Origin: Mycobacterium neglectum
Lineage (GTDB): Bacteria > Actinomycetota > Actinomycetes > Mycobacteriales > Mycobacteriaceae
Assembly: GCF_002591975.1 (NCBI RefSeq)
Contig: NZ_NVQE01000001.1
Location: 1 to 64,000 of the forward strand
DNA length: 64,000 bases
Direction: 5' to 3'
The notes under the pieces are model-generated. The model saw nothing but the letters and a program-made list of their open reading frames with translations. It ran no database searches and was not told the origin of the DNA. The translations under genes and the position numbers were made by a program. Shown in pieces: positions 52,092 through 62,480 of this stretch (position 1 is the stretch's first letter; each line of letters begins with the position of its first letter).

Positions 52092-53470
52092 CCGTTACCG
52101 ATATCTCTAAAGACACCACCGAGCTTGGCGCCATCGCCGACCGCCACCTGTGGGGGCATTTCGCCCGCCACGGCGCCGGCATCACGCCGCCGATCATCAC
52201 CCGCGGCGAAGGCGTCCACATCTGGGACAGCACCGGCAAGAGCTACATCGACGGCCTGTCGGGGCTGTTCGTGGTCCAGGTCGGCCACGGCCGCAAAGAG
52301 CTCGCCGAGGCGGCCGCCAAGCAGGCCGAGACGCTGGCCTTCTTCCCGCTGTGGTCCTACGCGACGCCGCCGGCGATCGAGCTGTCCGAGCGGATCGCCG
52401 GTTATGCACCGGGCGATCTCAACCGCGTGTTCTTCACCACCGGCGGCGGTGAGGCCGTCGAGTCAGCGTGGAAACTGGCCAAGAATTTCTTCAAGCTGAC
52501 CGGTAAACCCGGTAAGCACAAGGTGATTTCGCGTGCGATCGCCTACCACGGCACTCCCCAGGGCGCTCTGGCGATCACCGGCCTGCCTGCGTTCAAGGAG
52601 CAGTTCGAGCCGCTCACGCCGGGCGGATTCCGCGCGCCGAACACCAACTTCTATCGGGCACCTGCGATCTACGAGCACGACGCGAAGGCGTTCGGACGGT
52701 ACTGTGCCGACCGCATCGCCGAGGCGATCGAGTTCGAGGGCCCCGACACCGTATGCGCGGTCTTCCTGGAACCGGTGCAGAATGCCGGCGGCTGCTTCCC
52801 GCCGCCGCCAGGGTATTTCGAGCGGGTCCGTGAGATCTGCGACGAGTACGACGTGCTGTTGGTGTCCGACGAGGTGATCTGCGCCTACGGCCGGATCGGC
52901 TCGATGTTCGCCTGCGACGACTTCGGCTACGTACCCGACATCATCACCTGCGCAAAGGGTTTGACGTCCGGCTACTCGCCCATCGGCGCGATGGTCGCAT
53001 CCGATCGGCTTTTCGAACCGTTCAACGACGGCAAGACGACGTTCGCACACGGCTACACGTTCGGCGGACATCCGGTGTCGTCGGCAGTGGCGCTGGCCAA
53101 CCTCGACATCTTCGAGCGCGAGGGGCTCAACGACCACGTCAAGGAGTTGGCCCCGGCGTTCCGATCGACGCTCGAGCAGCTCTACGACCTTCCGATCGTC
53201 GGCGACGTCCGCGGCGAAGGGTTCTTCTACGGCATCGAACTCGTCAAGGACAAGGCGACCAAGGAGACCTTCAACGACGAGGAGAGCGAGCGGCTGCTGC
53301 GGGGCTATCTGACCCCCGCGCTCTTCGAGGCAGGCCTGTACTGCCGCGCCGATGACCGCGGTGACCCAGTTGTGCAGTTGGCACCGCCACTGATCAGCGG
53401 GCAGAAGGAATTCGACGCGATCTACGAAATCCTGCACGGCGTGCTCGCCGAAGCCAGCCGGCGACTCTGA
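52088..53470 (+). CDS. Class III PLP-dependent aminotransferase
   Basis: 460 aa omega-amino acid/polyamine:pyruvate-type aminotransferase. The PLP-binding region has FTTGGGEAVESAWKLAKN, LVSDEVICAYGR with the cofactor Asp, and DIITCAKGLTSGYSPIG with the Schiff-base Lys. Translationally coupled to the Lrp gene (ATGA). Occupies the Rv3329 position. With the aldehyde dehydrogenase next door, conversion of putrescine or a similar diamine to the aldehyde is a good guess. Confidence 0.88.
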   Translation: MTVTDISKDTTELGAIADRHLWGHFARHGAGITPPIITRGEGVHIWDSTGKSYIDGLSGLFVVQVGHGRKELAEAAAKQAETLAFFPLWSYATPPAIELSERIAGYAPGDLNRVFFTTGGGEAVESAWKLAKNFFKLTGKPGKHKVISRAIAYHGTPQGALAITGLPAFKEQFEPLTPGGFRAPNTNFYRAPAIYEHDAKAFGRYCADRIAEAIEFEGPDTVCAVFLEPVQNAGGCFPPPPGYFERVREICDEYDVLLVSDEVICAYGRIGSMFACDDFGYVPDIITCAKGLTSGYSPIGAMVASDRLFEPFNDGKTTFAHGYTFGGHPVSSAVALANLDIFEREGLNDHVKELAPAFRSTLEQLYDLPIVGDVRGEGFFYGIELVKDKATKETFNDEESERLLRGYLTPALFEAGLYCRADDRGDPVVQLAPPLISGQKEFDAIYEILHGVLAEASRRL

Positions 53471-53491
53471 CACGGCAGCTGGGGTCGATCG

Positions 53492-54508
53492 GTGGCGTCC
53501 ACAATGGGTAAGCCGCCGATCGACCCCGTCCGCTGGACGCCGCCGCCGGTCGATCCGCTCCCGGATCTTCCCTCGGCGGAGCTGACCGTCGTCTCGGTGC
53601 CCGGCGATGCACCCGAGGACGTGGTGGTCGACGGCGACGGGCAGATCTGGGCCGGCCTGGTCGACGGCAAGATCGTCCGCATCCCTTCGAAGGGCGGTGC
53701 GCCCGTCGTGGTCGCCGAGATCGACAACCGGCCGCTGGGCTTGCACGTCGCCTCCGACGGCCGATTGTTGGTCTGCAGCAGCCCGGGCGGACTCCTAGTG
53801 CTCGATCCGGCCACCGGTGTCGTCGAAACGTTGGTTTCCGAGGTCGACGGACGGGCTCTGCAGTTCTGCTCCAATGTCACCGAACTAGCTGACGGCACAA
53901 TATATTTCACCGAGTCGACGAGCGCGTTCACCTACGCGGACTTCATGGGACCGATCTTCGAGGCGCGCAACCGCGGCAGTGTGTTCCGTCGCGATCCCGA
54001 CGGCACAGTGCTCACGGTGGTCCCCGGCCTGTATTTCGCCAACGGCATCACGCCCACCGCCGACGGGTCGGCACTCGTGTTCGCCGAGACCCAGGCGCGA
54101 CGACTGTCGAAGTACTGGCTTGCGGGAGACAAGGCGGGCACGGTCACGCCGCTGGCCATCAACCTGCCCGGTAATCCGGATAATCTCTCGACCGGCGCCG
54201 ACGGCCGGATCTGGTGCGCGATGGTGTCGCAGACCAATGCGGCGGCGGAGTGGCTGCCAAGGACTCCACCCGCGCTACGAAAGCTGCTGTGGCGACTACC
54301 CGATCGACTGCAGCCCAAGATCAAGCCGGTCGTGTGGGCGGTGGCGTTCGACCCCGACACCGGCAACGCCGTTGCAGGTGTCCGCACCGAGCACCCTGGC
54401 TTCGGCATGGTGACGGGTCTGGTCGAAGCCGAAGGCAGATTGTGGATGGGTTGCATCGGCTCGCCGGCCGTCGCACACGTCGACCTGGCGGCGACGGCCT
54501 TGCGCTGA
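53492..54508 (+). CDS. SMP-30/gluconolactonase/strictosidine-synthase-like protein
   Basis: 338 aa six-bladed beta-propeller from GTG 53492 (ATG 53504 is an alternative). Blade signatures: GDAPEDVVVDGDGQIWAGLVDG, LGLHVASDGRLLVC, FANGITPTADGSALVFAETQ with the conserved Asn-Gly metal-site segment, and NPDNLSTGADGRIWCAM. Probably a lactonase or hydrolase. It follows the aminotransferase by 21 bases and may share its transcript. Confidence 0.84.
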   Translation: MASTMGKPPIDPVRWTPPPVDPLPDLPSAELTVVSVPGDAPEDVVVDGDGQIWAGLVDGKIVRIPSKGGAPVVVAEIDNRPLGLHVASDGRLLVCSSPGGLLVLDPATGVVETLVSEVDGRALQFCSNVTELADGTIYFTESTSAFTYADFMGPIFEARNRGSVFRRDPDGTVLTVVPGLYFANGITPTADGSALVFAETQARRLSKYWLAGDKAGTVTPLAINLPGNPDNLSTGADGRIWCAMVSQTNAAAEWLPRTPPALRKLLWRLPDRLQPKIKPVVWAVAFDPDTGNAVAGVRTEHPGFGMVTGLVEAEGRLWMGCIGSPAVAHVDLAATALR

Positions 54509-54682
54509 GGGCACCGGCATCGCTATCCACGAAATTCAGACGTCTACTCGCACTTCTTCTGCACTTCGTCGAAAACGATGTCATCCGCGCTACCCGCGCG
54601 AGTCACAATTGAAACTTGAATCACACCAGTCACAGCGCGCCTCCTGGGAATCCCGCCCGCCAACACCTAATCTGCGCTCACC

Positions 54683-55906
54683 ATGGCGAACGTCCGAACC
54701 TCGTCGCAGCGCGCTGCGGCCCTGGTAGCAGCATTGTTTCTGTTGGCTTCCCCCGCGGTGGCCGCGGCCCAACCGGACGCCGCGCCGGATACCAGCGCAT
54801 GTCCGTACAAGCAATCGACGCCACCGGCCATCGATGCGTCCGAGGTGCCCAAGCCCGGTCAGGCGGCTCCCGGTCCGCTGCCTGTGCCGGCCAAGCCGAT
54901 GGGCGGCGACGCGCTCTCGGGTTGTGGCGTGATCACCGCTCCCGGCACCCCACCGCTGCCCAACGACGTCTCAGCCGAGGCGTGGCTGGTCGCCGACCTG
55001 GACACCGGCGATGTCATCGCCGCCAAGGATCCGCACGGCAGGCACCGGCCCGCAAGCATCATCAAGGTCCTCGTCGCGATGCAGGCGATCAAGGAGCTGC
55101 CGATCCACAAGGTCGTTGCGGGCACCGCCGAGGACTCCGCTCAGGAGGGCACCAAGGTCGGCGTCGGCGAGAACGGCTTCTACTCCATCAACGACCTGCT
55201 GCACGGCCTGCTGATGTATTCGGGCAACGACGCAGCGCACGCGCTGCTCATGCAACTCGGTGGGTGGGACACCGGGTTGGGCAAGCTCAACGCCCTGGCG
55301 GACAAGCTCGGCGGACACGACACCCGGGTGGCGACGCCATCGGGCCTCGACGGTCCCGGCATGAGCACCTCGGCATACGACATCGGCCTGTTCTACCGAT
55401 ATGCCTGGCAGAACCCGATTTTCACCGACATCGTCAGCACCCGCAGCTTCGACTTCCCCGGCCGAGGCGACGTCGGCTATCCGATCGAGAACGACAACAA
55501 GCTGCTCAACAACTACCCCGGCGCTCTCGGCGGAAAGACCGGGTTCACCGACGACGCGGGCCAGACGTTCGTGGGTGCGGCCGATCGCGACGGCCGCCGC
55601 TTGGTGGCGGTGCTGTTGCGTGGCACTCGCCAGCCGATCGCGCCGTGGGAGCAGGCGGCGCATCTCCTGGACTACGGCTTCGCGACGGCGCCGGGCACCA
55701 GGATCGGCACACTGATCGAACCCGACCCCTCGCTGCTCGCGCCGAAGCCGGAGGCGGCCGCCGGCTCCCAGGCCCTCAATGCCGCGCCGGTGCTGCCCGA
55801 TATGGACGCCGCCCCCGTACGCGTGGGAGTGGGCATCGTCGGATCGATCATCGTGTTCGGGCTCATCATGGCCGCCCGGTCCGTCAATCGCCGCCCCCAG
55901 CACTGA
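54683..55906 (+). CDS. dacB1: D-alanyl-D-alanine carboxypeptidase, DacB1-like
   Basis: 407 aa class C-type low-molecular-weight penicillin-binding protein trimming the pentapeptide stem. The N-terminal signal ends AVAAAQ near residue 29. Active-site motifs: Ser125-x2-Lys128 in [17 protein letters not shown] and [11 protein letters not shown]-terminal helix ([18 protein letters not shown]) anchors it. Corresponds to Rv3330. Convergent with the ureohydrolase gene, nine bases between stops. Confidence 0.93.
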   Translation: MANVRTSSQRAAALVAALFLLASPAVAAAQPDAAPDTSACPYKQSTPPAIDASEVPKPGQAAPGPLPVPAKPMGGDALSGCGVITAPGTPPLPNDVSAEAWLVADLDTGDVIAAKDPHGRHRPASIIKVLVAMQAIKELPIHKVVAGTAEDSAQEGTKVGVGENGFYSINDLLHGLLMYSGNDAAHALLMQLGGWDTGLGKLNALADKLGGHDTRVATPSGLDGPGMSTSAYDIGLFYRYAWQNPIFTDIVSTRSFDFPGRGDVGYPIENDNKLLNNYPGALGGKTGFTDDAGQTFVGAADRDGRRLVAVLLRGTRQPIAPWEQAAHLLDYGFATAPGTRIGTLIEPDPSLLAPKPEAAAGSQALNAAPVLPDMDAAPVRVGVGIVGSIIVFGLIMAARSVNRRPQH

Positions 55907-55915
55907 TTCAGGCGG

Positions 55916-57082
55916 TCACGGCCCCCACGCTGGCCTGGGCAACGCCGCGGACTTGCGGCCGAGCTTTCCGGACCGGACCTGGGCAGCCAGGCTGTCGAGG
56001 ATGACCCGCGAGCTCATCAGCGCGGTCTGCTCGGCCCAGTCATACGGCGGCGAGCATTCGACGACCTCGATACCGGCCAGCCCGGGTTCGGAGACCATCT
56101 TGACCAGGTTGAGTGCTTCCCGCGGCAGCAGACCGCCCGGTTCCGGCCAGCCGGTGCCGGGCACGAAGCCTGCGTCGATGACGTCGATATCGAACGACAG
56201 ATAGACCGCCTTGGCGCCCTTCCACGCTGTCTCAAGGGCAATTTCCGCTATCTTTTCGACGCCGACCCGTTCGACGTCGCCGACGGTGATGACCGTCGAC
56301 TTGCGTTCGCGGCCCACCTTCACGCCCTCGCGCGGGCTCTGCCAACCGCCGATGCCGATCTGGACCAGGTTCGTCGCGGGCGCGTTCTTGATGTTGGTGG
56401 CGTGGAACCACGGGGTCGTGTGCATCCGCTCGTCGAGGTCGGTCTCCTGGGTATCGACGTGGCGGTCGAAGTGAATGATGCCGATGTTGCCGTCCATGTA
56501 CGGCGCCAGACCGCGGATCGTCGGGAAGCCGATCGAGTGGTCGCCACCGAGCACGATGGGCATGACGCCCTTCTGTGCCACATGCGCCATCGCCTGACTG
56601 ATCTGGTCGAACGACTTCTCCAAATTGCCAGGGATCGTGAACACGTCGCCGATGTCGACCATGTTCAGCTGCTCGCGCAGATCGACACCGGACTCGTAGT
56701 TGTACGTGCCGAACAGGTTGGTGGAGCGGCGAATTCCCTGGGGGCCGAACCGGGTACCGGGCCGGTAGGTGGCACCGGCATCGAGCGGCACGCCGAAGAT
56801 CGCCACCTCGGCGTCGTCGACCTGGTTGACATCCTCGATGAACGGGCACTTGAGGAACGTGCCGCGCTCACCGGCGAAGTGTGGCTTCTCGCCGCGGACG
56901 AACGTCGAGATGGTCCGGTCGTTGATGGTGGGCGCGGCCTCAAGGCCGTAGCTCAGGCCGCGTTCGATCTCTTCACGCAACCGGCGATCGCCGAGATTTG
57001 CCTCTGCTTGCTGCGCCCACGCACCTTCGGAGTTCGGCAGGGACGGATCGGGCCTGCCGGTGAATTCGGGACCGTCGGACAT
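55916..57082 (-). CDS. Ureohydrolase, probable guanidine hydrolase (GdmH-like)
   Basis: 388 aa arginase/agmatinase-superfamily enzyme. Metal ligands are His182 (GGDHS), Asp206/His208/Asp210 (HFDRHVDTQ) and Asp298/Asp300 (SFDIDVIDAGF). Two features point beyond agmatinase: an N-terminal extension of about 80 residues, and the segment FDRHVDTQETDLDERMHT followed by PWFHATN, which I recall from the Ni-dependent guanidine hydrolase GdmH (Sll1077). GdmH converts guanidine to ammonium and urea. Divergent from a symporter controlled by a guanidine-I riboswitch, which supports this reading. Agmatinase or guanidinobutyrase remain alternatives. Confidence 0.8.
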   Translation of the reverse strand: MSDGPEFTGRPDPSLPNSEGAWAQQAEANLGDRRLREEIERGLSYGLEAAPTINDRTISTFVRGEKPHFAGERGTFLKCPFIEDVNQVDDAEVAIFGVPLDAGATYRPGTRFGPQGIRRSTNLFGTYNYESGVDLREQLNMVDIGDVFTIPGNLEKSFDQISQAMAHVAQKGVMPIVLGGDHSIGFPTIRGLAPYMDGNIGIIHFDRHVDTQETDLDERMHTTPWFHATNIKNAPATNLVQIGIGGWQSPREGVKVGRERKSTVITVGDVERVGVEKIAEIALETAWKGAKAVYLSFDIDVIDAGFVPGTGWPEPGGLLPREALNLVKMVSEPGLAGIEVVECSPPYDWAEQTALMSSRVILDSLAAQVRSGKLGRKSAALPRPAWGP

Positions 57083-57280
57083 GAGTGCTCCTCACGCGCC
57101 GTCTTGTCGCTGACCGGGTACGACGCACCTCGTCCGGGGCGCCGGGTTGCACGGCGCCTGCTGTCATTGTTGGCACGTTCGCGAATTCCTGTCCAGCGCT
57201 ATATGAAACGCATCGTTAACACCGATCGCGATCTTTCGTAACGGGCAGGGCCTTTTCTGATTTGGACTCACATGAATATG

Positions 57281-57395
57281 TGGGGCGCGTCTAGGGTTCC
57301 GCCGGCACGCCGGGCCTGGTCCGAGAGACGCAGGCGACCAGGCAGCGGTGCTGGGCCGTTCCACGGCGGGATAAAAACCCGGGAGACTCCAGTGC
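57281..57395 (+). ncRNA. Guanidine-I (ykkC) riboswitch
   Basis: The three most conserved ykkC blocks are present in order and spacing: TCTAGGGTTCCG (57290-57301), CTGGTCCGAGAGAC (57316-57329) and ACGGCGGGATAAAAACCCGG (57363-57382) followed by GAGA. ACGG before GGGATAAAA is typical of subtype 1, which binds guanidinium, rather than the ppGpp/PRPP subtypes. It lies in the leader of the symporter gene and should turn it on when guanidine is present. Boundaries are approximate. Confidence 0.9.
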
Positions 57396-57400
57396 CCATT

Positions 57401-57433
57401 CGGAGGCTCCGCCTCCGGTGCTCTATCGGGAGG
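57401..57433 (+). promoter_or_regulatory. Expression platform: hairpin and Shine-Dalgarno
   Basis: CGGAGGC (57401-57407), three bases, GCCTCCG (57411-57417) form a perfect seven-base-pair hairpin just after the riboswitch. The true Shine-Dalgarno GGGAGG (57428-57433) is five bases before ATG 57439. CCTCC in the hairpin's right arm can pair either with the left arm or with this Shine-Dalgarno, which suggests a translational switch. There is no U-tract, so intrinsic termination is unlikely. Confidence 0.55.
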
Positions 57434-57438
57434 CTCTC

Positions 57439-58977
57439 ATGATTCTTCTCGGCGTGGCGATCAGCATCGCCGTTGTCGTTGCCGTCGGCTTCTATGTGTC
57501 CAAACGCATCGAGGGCGACAGCTCCAATTTCCTTGTCGGCGGCCGGATGTTGCCCTTCTGGCTCGTCGGCGGCGCGCTCATGGGCGCCGCCGTCGACACC
57601 AACGCCACCCTCGGCAATACCGACCTCGCCTTCGAATTCGGCTTCTGGGCGGGTGCGGCGCTGCCGCTGGGCTTGGCGCTCTGCCTGACGATCACCGGCG
57701 TCTTCTTCGCCAAACCGATGAACCGGATGGGGCTGACGTCGTTTCCCGACTACTACCGACTCAGGTTCGGGCGTTCGGTCGAGGTGGGCGCCTCGCTGCT
57801 CCTGGCCGTCGCGTTCTGCATGCTGGTGGCGGGCAACCTCGTAGCGGGCGGCTTTCTGTTCAACTACTTCCTCGGCATGCCCTACTGGCTGGGTGTTGTC
57901 CTGATCGCGGCGATTGCAGTGGCCTACACCGGAACCGGCGGCCTCATCGCTGACGCCTACACGGCGATCATCCAGATGTCGCTGATCCTGATCGGCGCCG
58001 TCGGCCTGTTCATCTGGATGTCGAGCACGCACGGCATCAACATCGCCGAGGGAACCGGGCCGTTCGCGCTCGGGCAACTCTCCGATCCGGCCCAGGGTGC
58101 GGTCATCAACTGGGCGACGCTGATTGCGCTGGGCATCGGCGACATCGTCGCGATCGATTTCATGGCCCGCGTGTTCTCCGCCAAGTCACCCGAGGCTGCG
58201 CGCAAGGCCTGCTTCACCGCGGCCGCGGGTACCGTCACGATCTGCGTACCGTTCGGACTGGTTGTGCTGGCGGCACATTCGTTCCTGCCCGAAGAACTCG
58301 ACGGCCCGGTGTTGTTCGTGCTGCTTGACCAATACGCGCCGGTTGGGCTGACCGTACTGGTGCTGTGCGGGCTGGTCGGTGCGTCGATGTCCACCGCGAA
58401 CGGCGCCATCTTGGCGATCTCCAACGTGTGCGTGCGCAACCTCGGCGGCGTCCGCCGGGTGCACGAGCCCGGTAAGAGGGATCCGCTGTTGCGGGCCACC
58501 CGCATCGCGATGGTTCCGATGACCTTGTTCTCGATCGTGTTCGCGATCTACGTCCAGCAGACCGGGATCCTCCTCACGCTGGCATTCGATCTGATGCTGG
58601 CCTGCCTGGTCGTGCCATTCATCCTTGGGCTGGTGTGGCGCCGGGGCACCACCACGGCCGCTGTTGCCTCGATTGCCGTCGGGTTCGTCGTCCGGATCGG
58701 ACTGTTCGTCATGACCCCGACGATGTTCGGGGTCGAGAACACGATCCTCTACATCCCGAACAACCTCGTCAGCGCATCGTTCGACGGGTGGCCCACGTTC
58801 ATCGCATTCGCGGCCGGCCTGCTGACCTATATCGCGGTATCGCTGATGACGCCTCCCGCAACGCTGCGCGGCCTCGACATTCAGGTCGCGCAGGATGTCG
58901 ACGATGCCCTCGATACGACGCAAGAGGAGATCGAGAACAAGGCCTCTGCGCTCGCGGGTGCGGCCACGCCCGGATAG
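57439..58977 (+). CDS. Sodium:solute symporter family transporter
   Basis: 512 aa SSS-family (TC 2.A.21) permease with about 13 helices. Recognisable parts: SNFLVGGRMLPFWLVGGALMG at the N-terminus, YTGTGGLIADAYTAIIQMSLIL, and GLVGASMSTANGAILAISNV, where Ser/Thr normally coordinate sodium. Placement behind a guanidine-I riboswitch and next to a probable guanidine hydrolase suggests guanidine, urea or a guanidino compound as substrate; most known ykkC targets are exporters or carboxylase operons, so an SSS importer is less usual. Confidence 0.87.
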   Translation: MILLGVAISIAVVVAVGFYVSKRIEGDSSNFLVGGRMLPFWLVGGALMGAAVDTNATLGNTDLAFEFGFWAGAALPLGLALCLTITGVFFAKPMNRMGLTSFPDYYRLRFGRSVEVGASLLLAVAFCMLVAGNLVAGGFLFNYFLGMPYWLGVVLIAAIAVAYTGTGGLIADAYTAIIQMSLILIGAVGLFIWMSSTHGINIAEGTGPFALGQLSDPAQGAVINWATLIALGIGDIVAIDFMARVFSAKSPEAARKACFTAAAGTVTICVPFGLVVLAAHSFLPEELDGPVLFVLLDQYAPVGLTVLVLCGLVGASMSTANGAILAISNVCVRNLGGVRRVHEPGKRDPLLRATRIAMVPMTLFSIVFAIYVQQTGILLTLAFDLMLACLVVPFILGLVWRRGTTTAAVASIAVGFVVRIGLFVMTPTMFGVENTILYIPNNLVSASFDGWPTFIAFAAGLLTYIAVSLMTPPATLRGLDIQVAQDVDDALDTTQEEIENKASALAGAATPG

Positions 58978-58989
58978 CGCAGCCGCAGC

Positions 58990-60042
58990 TCACGAGCGGC
59001 GCGTCCAACGCGAAATACCCAACGCACCAACGGCACCCACCGCTGCCGCAGTAAGCGCACCGCGAACTCCGATTCCTTCGCGAAACTCGACGCGCGGGAT
59101 GATCTGCGCGGCGTTGGGTGGGTCGACCGGTGCCGCCACCAGATTGTCTTTCGACACGGCCGCCCATGCGGTCGCGAACAGGATGAGCCGAGAGGTGATG
59201 TAGGCGAACACCATCAGACCGAGCACCGGACCGAACGTCGCTCCGGCCGGACCGGTCACCACTGACCGCAGGTAGATCGACGCCACCTGCTTGAAGATCT
59301 CGAAGGCCACCGCGGCCATCAGCCCGGCCCGCAGGGCACTGCGGAAACTGACCGACTCACGGGGCAGCCGCGCGATGATCCAGGTGAACAACAGCCAGGT
59401 GATGAGCACCGACACCGCAAGTGACGCCACCCGCAGCGCCATACTCACACCCGGAACATCCTGCAGTCCAAACCATTCCAGGACTTGTTTCATCGCGCCC
59501 GAACTACTCAGCACGGTGAGCCCGATCGTGAGCACCAGCGCGAGGAACAGACCCACCATGGCCGTCAGATCCGACAACTTGGTACGGAGGAACCCCTTGG
59601 ATTCATGCCGCGCCATCCCCCACATCTGGCTCAGCGCTTCACGAAGATTCGCCATCCAGCCCAGGCCGGCCCACGCCGCGGTCGCGAGACCGATGATGCC
59701 GACGGACGTACGCGATTTGATCGCAGAGTCCATCAACTCGACCAGTTGCTGCCCGATGTCTCCGGTGATCGTCGACTTGATCCGTCCCTGGACTTCGGCG
59801 AGCAGGTCAGGTTGGTTCGCCAGGATGAAGCCACCGATCGCGAATCCGACCATCAGCATGGGGAACAGCGCGAAGATCGTGAAGTACGTGATGCCCGCGG
59901 CGTAGAAGTCGCCCTTGCTGTCCTGGTAGCGCTCCTGGGCGCGCATCGCATGGTCGAACCAGTGATATCGCGCGCGTAGGCGATCGAGAATCCCGGGTTT
60001 GTCCGGCTTGTCTGGATCCATCGACTCGGCCGGAGGTGTCAT
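58990..60042 (-). CDS. YihY/BrkB family membrane protein
   Basis: 350 aa inner-membrane protein with about six helices. Typical parts: GDFYAAGITYFTIFALFPMLMVGFA, WAGLGWMANLREALSQMWG and PAGATFGPVLGLMVFAYITSRLILF. Once called ribonuclease BN, the family has no proven enzyme role. Corresponds to Rv3335c, next to trpS as in M. tuberculosis. A Cys-free, Arg-rich tail follows a last hydrophobic segment. Confidence 0.88.
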   Translation of the reverse strand: MTPPAESMDPDKPDKPGILDRLRARYHWFDHAMRAQERYQDSKGDFYAAGITYFTIFALFPMLMVGFAIGGFILANQPDLLAEVQGRIKSTITGDIGQQLVELMDSAIKSRTSVGIIGLATAAWAGLGWMANLREALSQMWGMARHESKGFLRTKLSDLTAMVGLFLALVLTIGLTVLSSSGAMKQVLEWFGLQDVPGVSMALRVASLAVSVLITWLLFTWIIARLPRESVSFRSALRAGLMAAVAFEIFKQVASIYLRSVVTGPAGATFGPVLGLMVFAYITSRLILFATAWAAVSKDNLVAAPVDPPNAAQIIPRVEFREGIGVRGALTAAAVGAVGALGISRWTRRS

Positions 60043-60069
60043 TCGAGCCCTCCAAACGAGTCACAGGCG

Positions 60070-61080
<1,011 letters not shown>

Positions 61081-61096
61081 TCAATCTTGGCACGCG

Positions 61097-62464
61097 TCAC
61101 CCAATGGATTTTTGGGCGCTCTGATCCCGGGATTGCTCCAGTGCCCTGCGCGCGAAAACCCACCGTTCGGTGATCGCCAGTTGGCTGCGGCCCCTGCCCA
61201 GGAAAGTGATGAACCAGGAGTACACGGCGACGATGCGATTTCGGCTGCCGACGAGGTAGTAGAGATGCAATCCCAGCCATGCGAGCCAGGCGAGGAACCC
61301 GCCGAACTCGACCTTGCCGATCTGGGCGACCGCGTTGAACCGCGAGACGGTCGCCATGCTGCCCTTGTTCAGGTACTTGAACGGCTTTCGGTCCGCCGGA
61401 GCTGCCGAGCCCTTGAGTTCATTCTTGATCTGCTTGGTGGCGTAGACCGCGCCCTGGATCGCCCCCTGCGCCATTCCCGGCACACCCGGCACGCTCATCA
61501 GGTCGCCGATGACGAACACATTCGGGTGGCCCTTGACTGTGAGGTCGGGCTCGACGACCACGCGGCCGGCACGGTCGACCTCCGTGCCGTCGGACTGCTC
61601 GGCGATCTGCTTGCCGAGCGGACTGGCCTGCACACCGGCCGACCACACCTTCACGGCGGCCTCGATTCTGGTGTCTTCGCCGTCCTGGCCCCCTTCTTTA
61701 ACCGTCAGGCCCAGGTAGTCGACGTCGGTGACCATCGTGTTCAGTTTGACCTCGACGCCCATCTTCTCCAGCCTGCGCTGCGCCTTGAGCCCGAGCTTGG
61801 GCCCCATCGGCGGCAGCACCGCGGGCGCCGCCTCGACCAGAATCACCCGGGCTTGGGTGGGGTCGATGGTCCGGAACGCCCCCTTCAGGGTGCGATCGGC
61901 GAGCTCGGCGATCTGGCCGACGACTTCGACGCCGGTCGGACCGGCACCCACCACCACGAACGTCAGCCGGCGCTTGCGTTCCGCCTCCGATGTCGTCACC
62001 TCGGCCGCCTCGAACGCACCCAGGATCCGGCCACGCAACTCCAGCGCATCGTCGACGGTCTTCATGCCGGGCGCGAAGGCCTCGAAGTGGTCGTTGCCGA
62101 AATACGACTGCTGGGCGCCCGCTGCCACGATCAGGCTGTCGAACGGCGTGACCCGTTCCCAGTCGAGCAGCTTGGAGGTGACCGTCTTGTTCTTCAGATC
62201 GACCCCGACCACATCGCCGAGCAACACTTCGGCATTGCGCTGCTTGCGCAGGATGATTCGCGTTGCCGGCGCGATCTCGCCGACCGACAGGATGCCTGTG
62301 GCGACCTGATAGAGCAGCGGCTGGAACAGATGGTGGGTCGTCTTCGCGATCAGCGTGACGTCGACGTCGGCGCGCTTGAGATGTTTGGCCGCGAACAGCC
62401 CGCCGAAGCCGGACCCGATGATGACGACGCGATGACGCCGCGGGGCGATGGTGTCGACGGTCAT
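61097..62464 (-). CDS. ndh: Type II NADH dehydrogenase (NDH-2)
   Basis: 455 aa peripheral membrane flavoprotein feeding NADH electrons to menaquinone without proton pumping. FAD site VVIIGSGFGGLFAAKHL, NADH site FVVVGAGPTGVEVVGQIAEL, quinone-site segment GAIQGAVYATKQIKNEL, and C-terminal membrane-binding FLAWLAWLGLHLYYLVG. Length fits. Whether it is the ndh or ndhA orthologue cannot be settled here. Confidence 0.92.
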   Translation of the reverse strand: MTVDTIAPRRHRVVIIGSGFGGLFAAKHLKRADVDVTLIAKTTHHLFQPLLYQVATGILSVGEIAPATRIILRKQRNAEVLLGDVVGVDLKNKTVTSKLLDWERVTPFDSLIVAAGAQQSYFGNDHFEAFAPGMKTVDDALELRGRILGAFEAAEVTTSEAERKRRLTFVVVGAGPTGVEVVGQIAELADRTLKGAFRTIDPTQARVILVEAAPAVLPPMGPKLGLKAQRRLEKMGVEVKLNTMVTDVDYLGLTVKEGGQDGEDTRIEAAVKVWSAGVQASPLGKQIAEQSDGTEVDRAGRVVVEPDLTVKGHPNVFVIGDLMSVPGVPGMAQGAIQGAVYATKQIKNELKGSAAPADRKPFKYLNKGSMATVSRFNAVAQIGKVEFGGFLAWLAWLGLHLYYLVGSRNRIVAVYSWFITFLGRGRSQLAITERWVFARRALEQSRDQSAQKSIG

Positions 62465-62480
62465 TGGCTGACCCTAACGG

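Noticed and set aside
54616..56004. 462-codon open frame overlapping dacB1 in another frame
   Set aside because: dacB1 has signal peptide, SxxK, SGN and KTG motifs; the alternative frame is Arg/Gly-rich without motifs.
57281..57395. ykkC subtype 2 (ppGpp or PRPP riboswitch)
   Set aside because: The ACGG preceding GGGATAAAA and the gene context (ureohydrolase, solute transporter) fit the guanidine subtype better.
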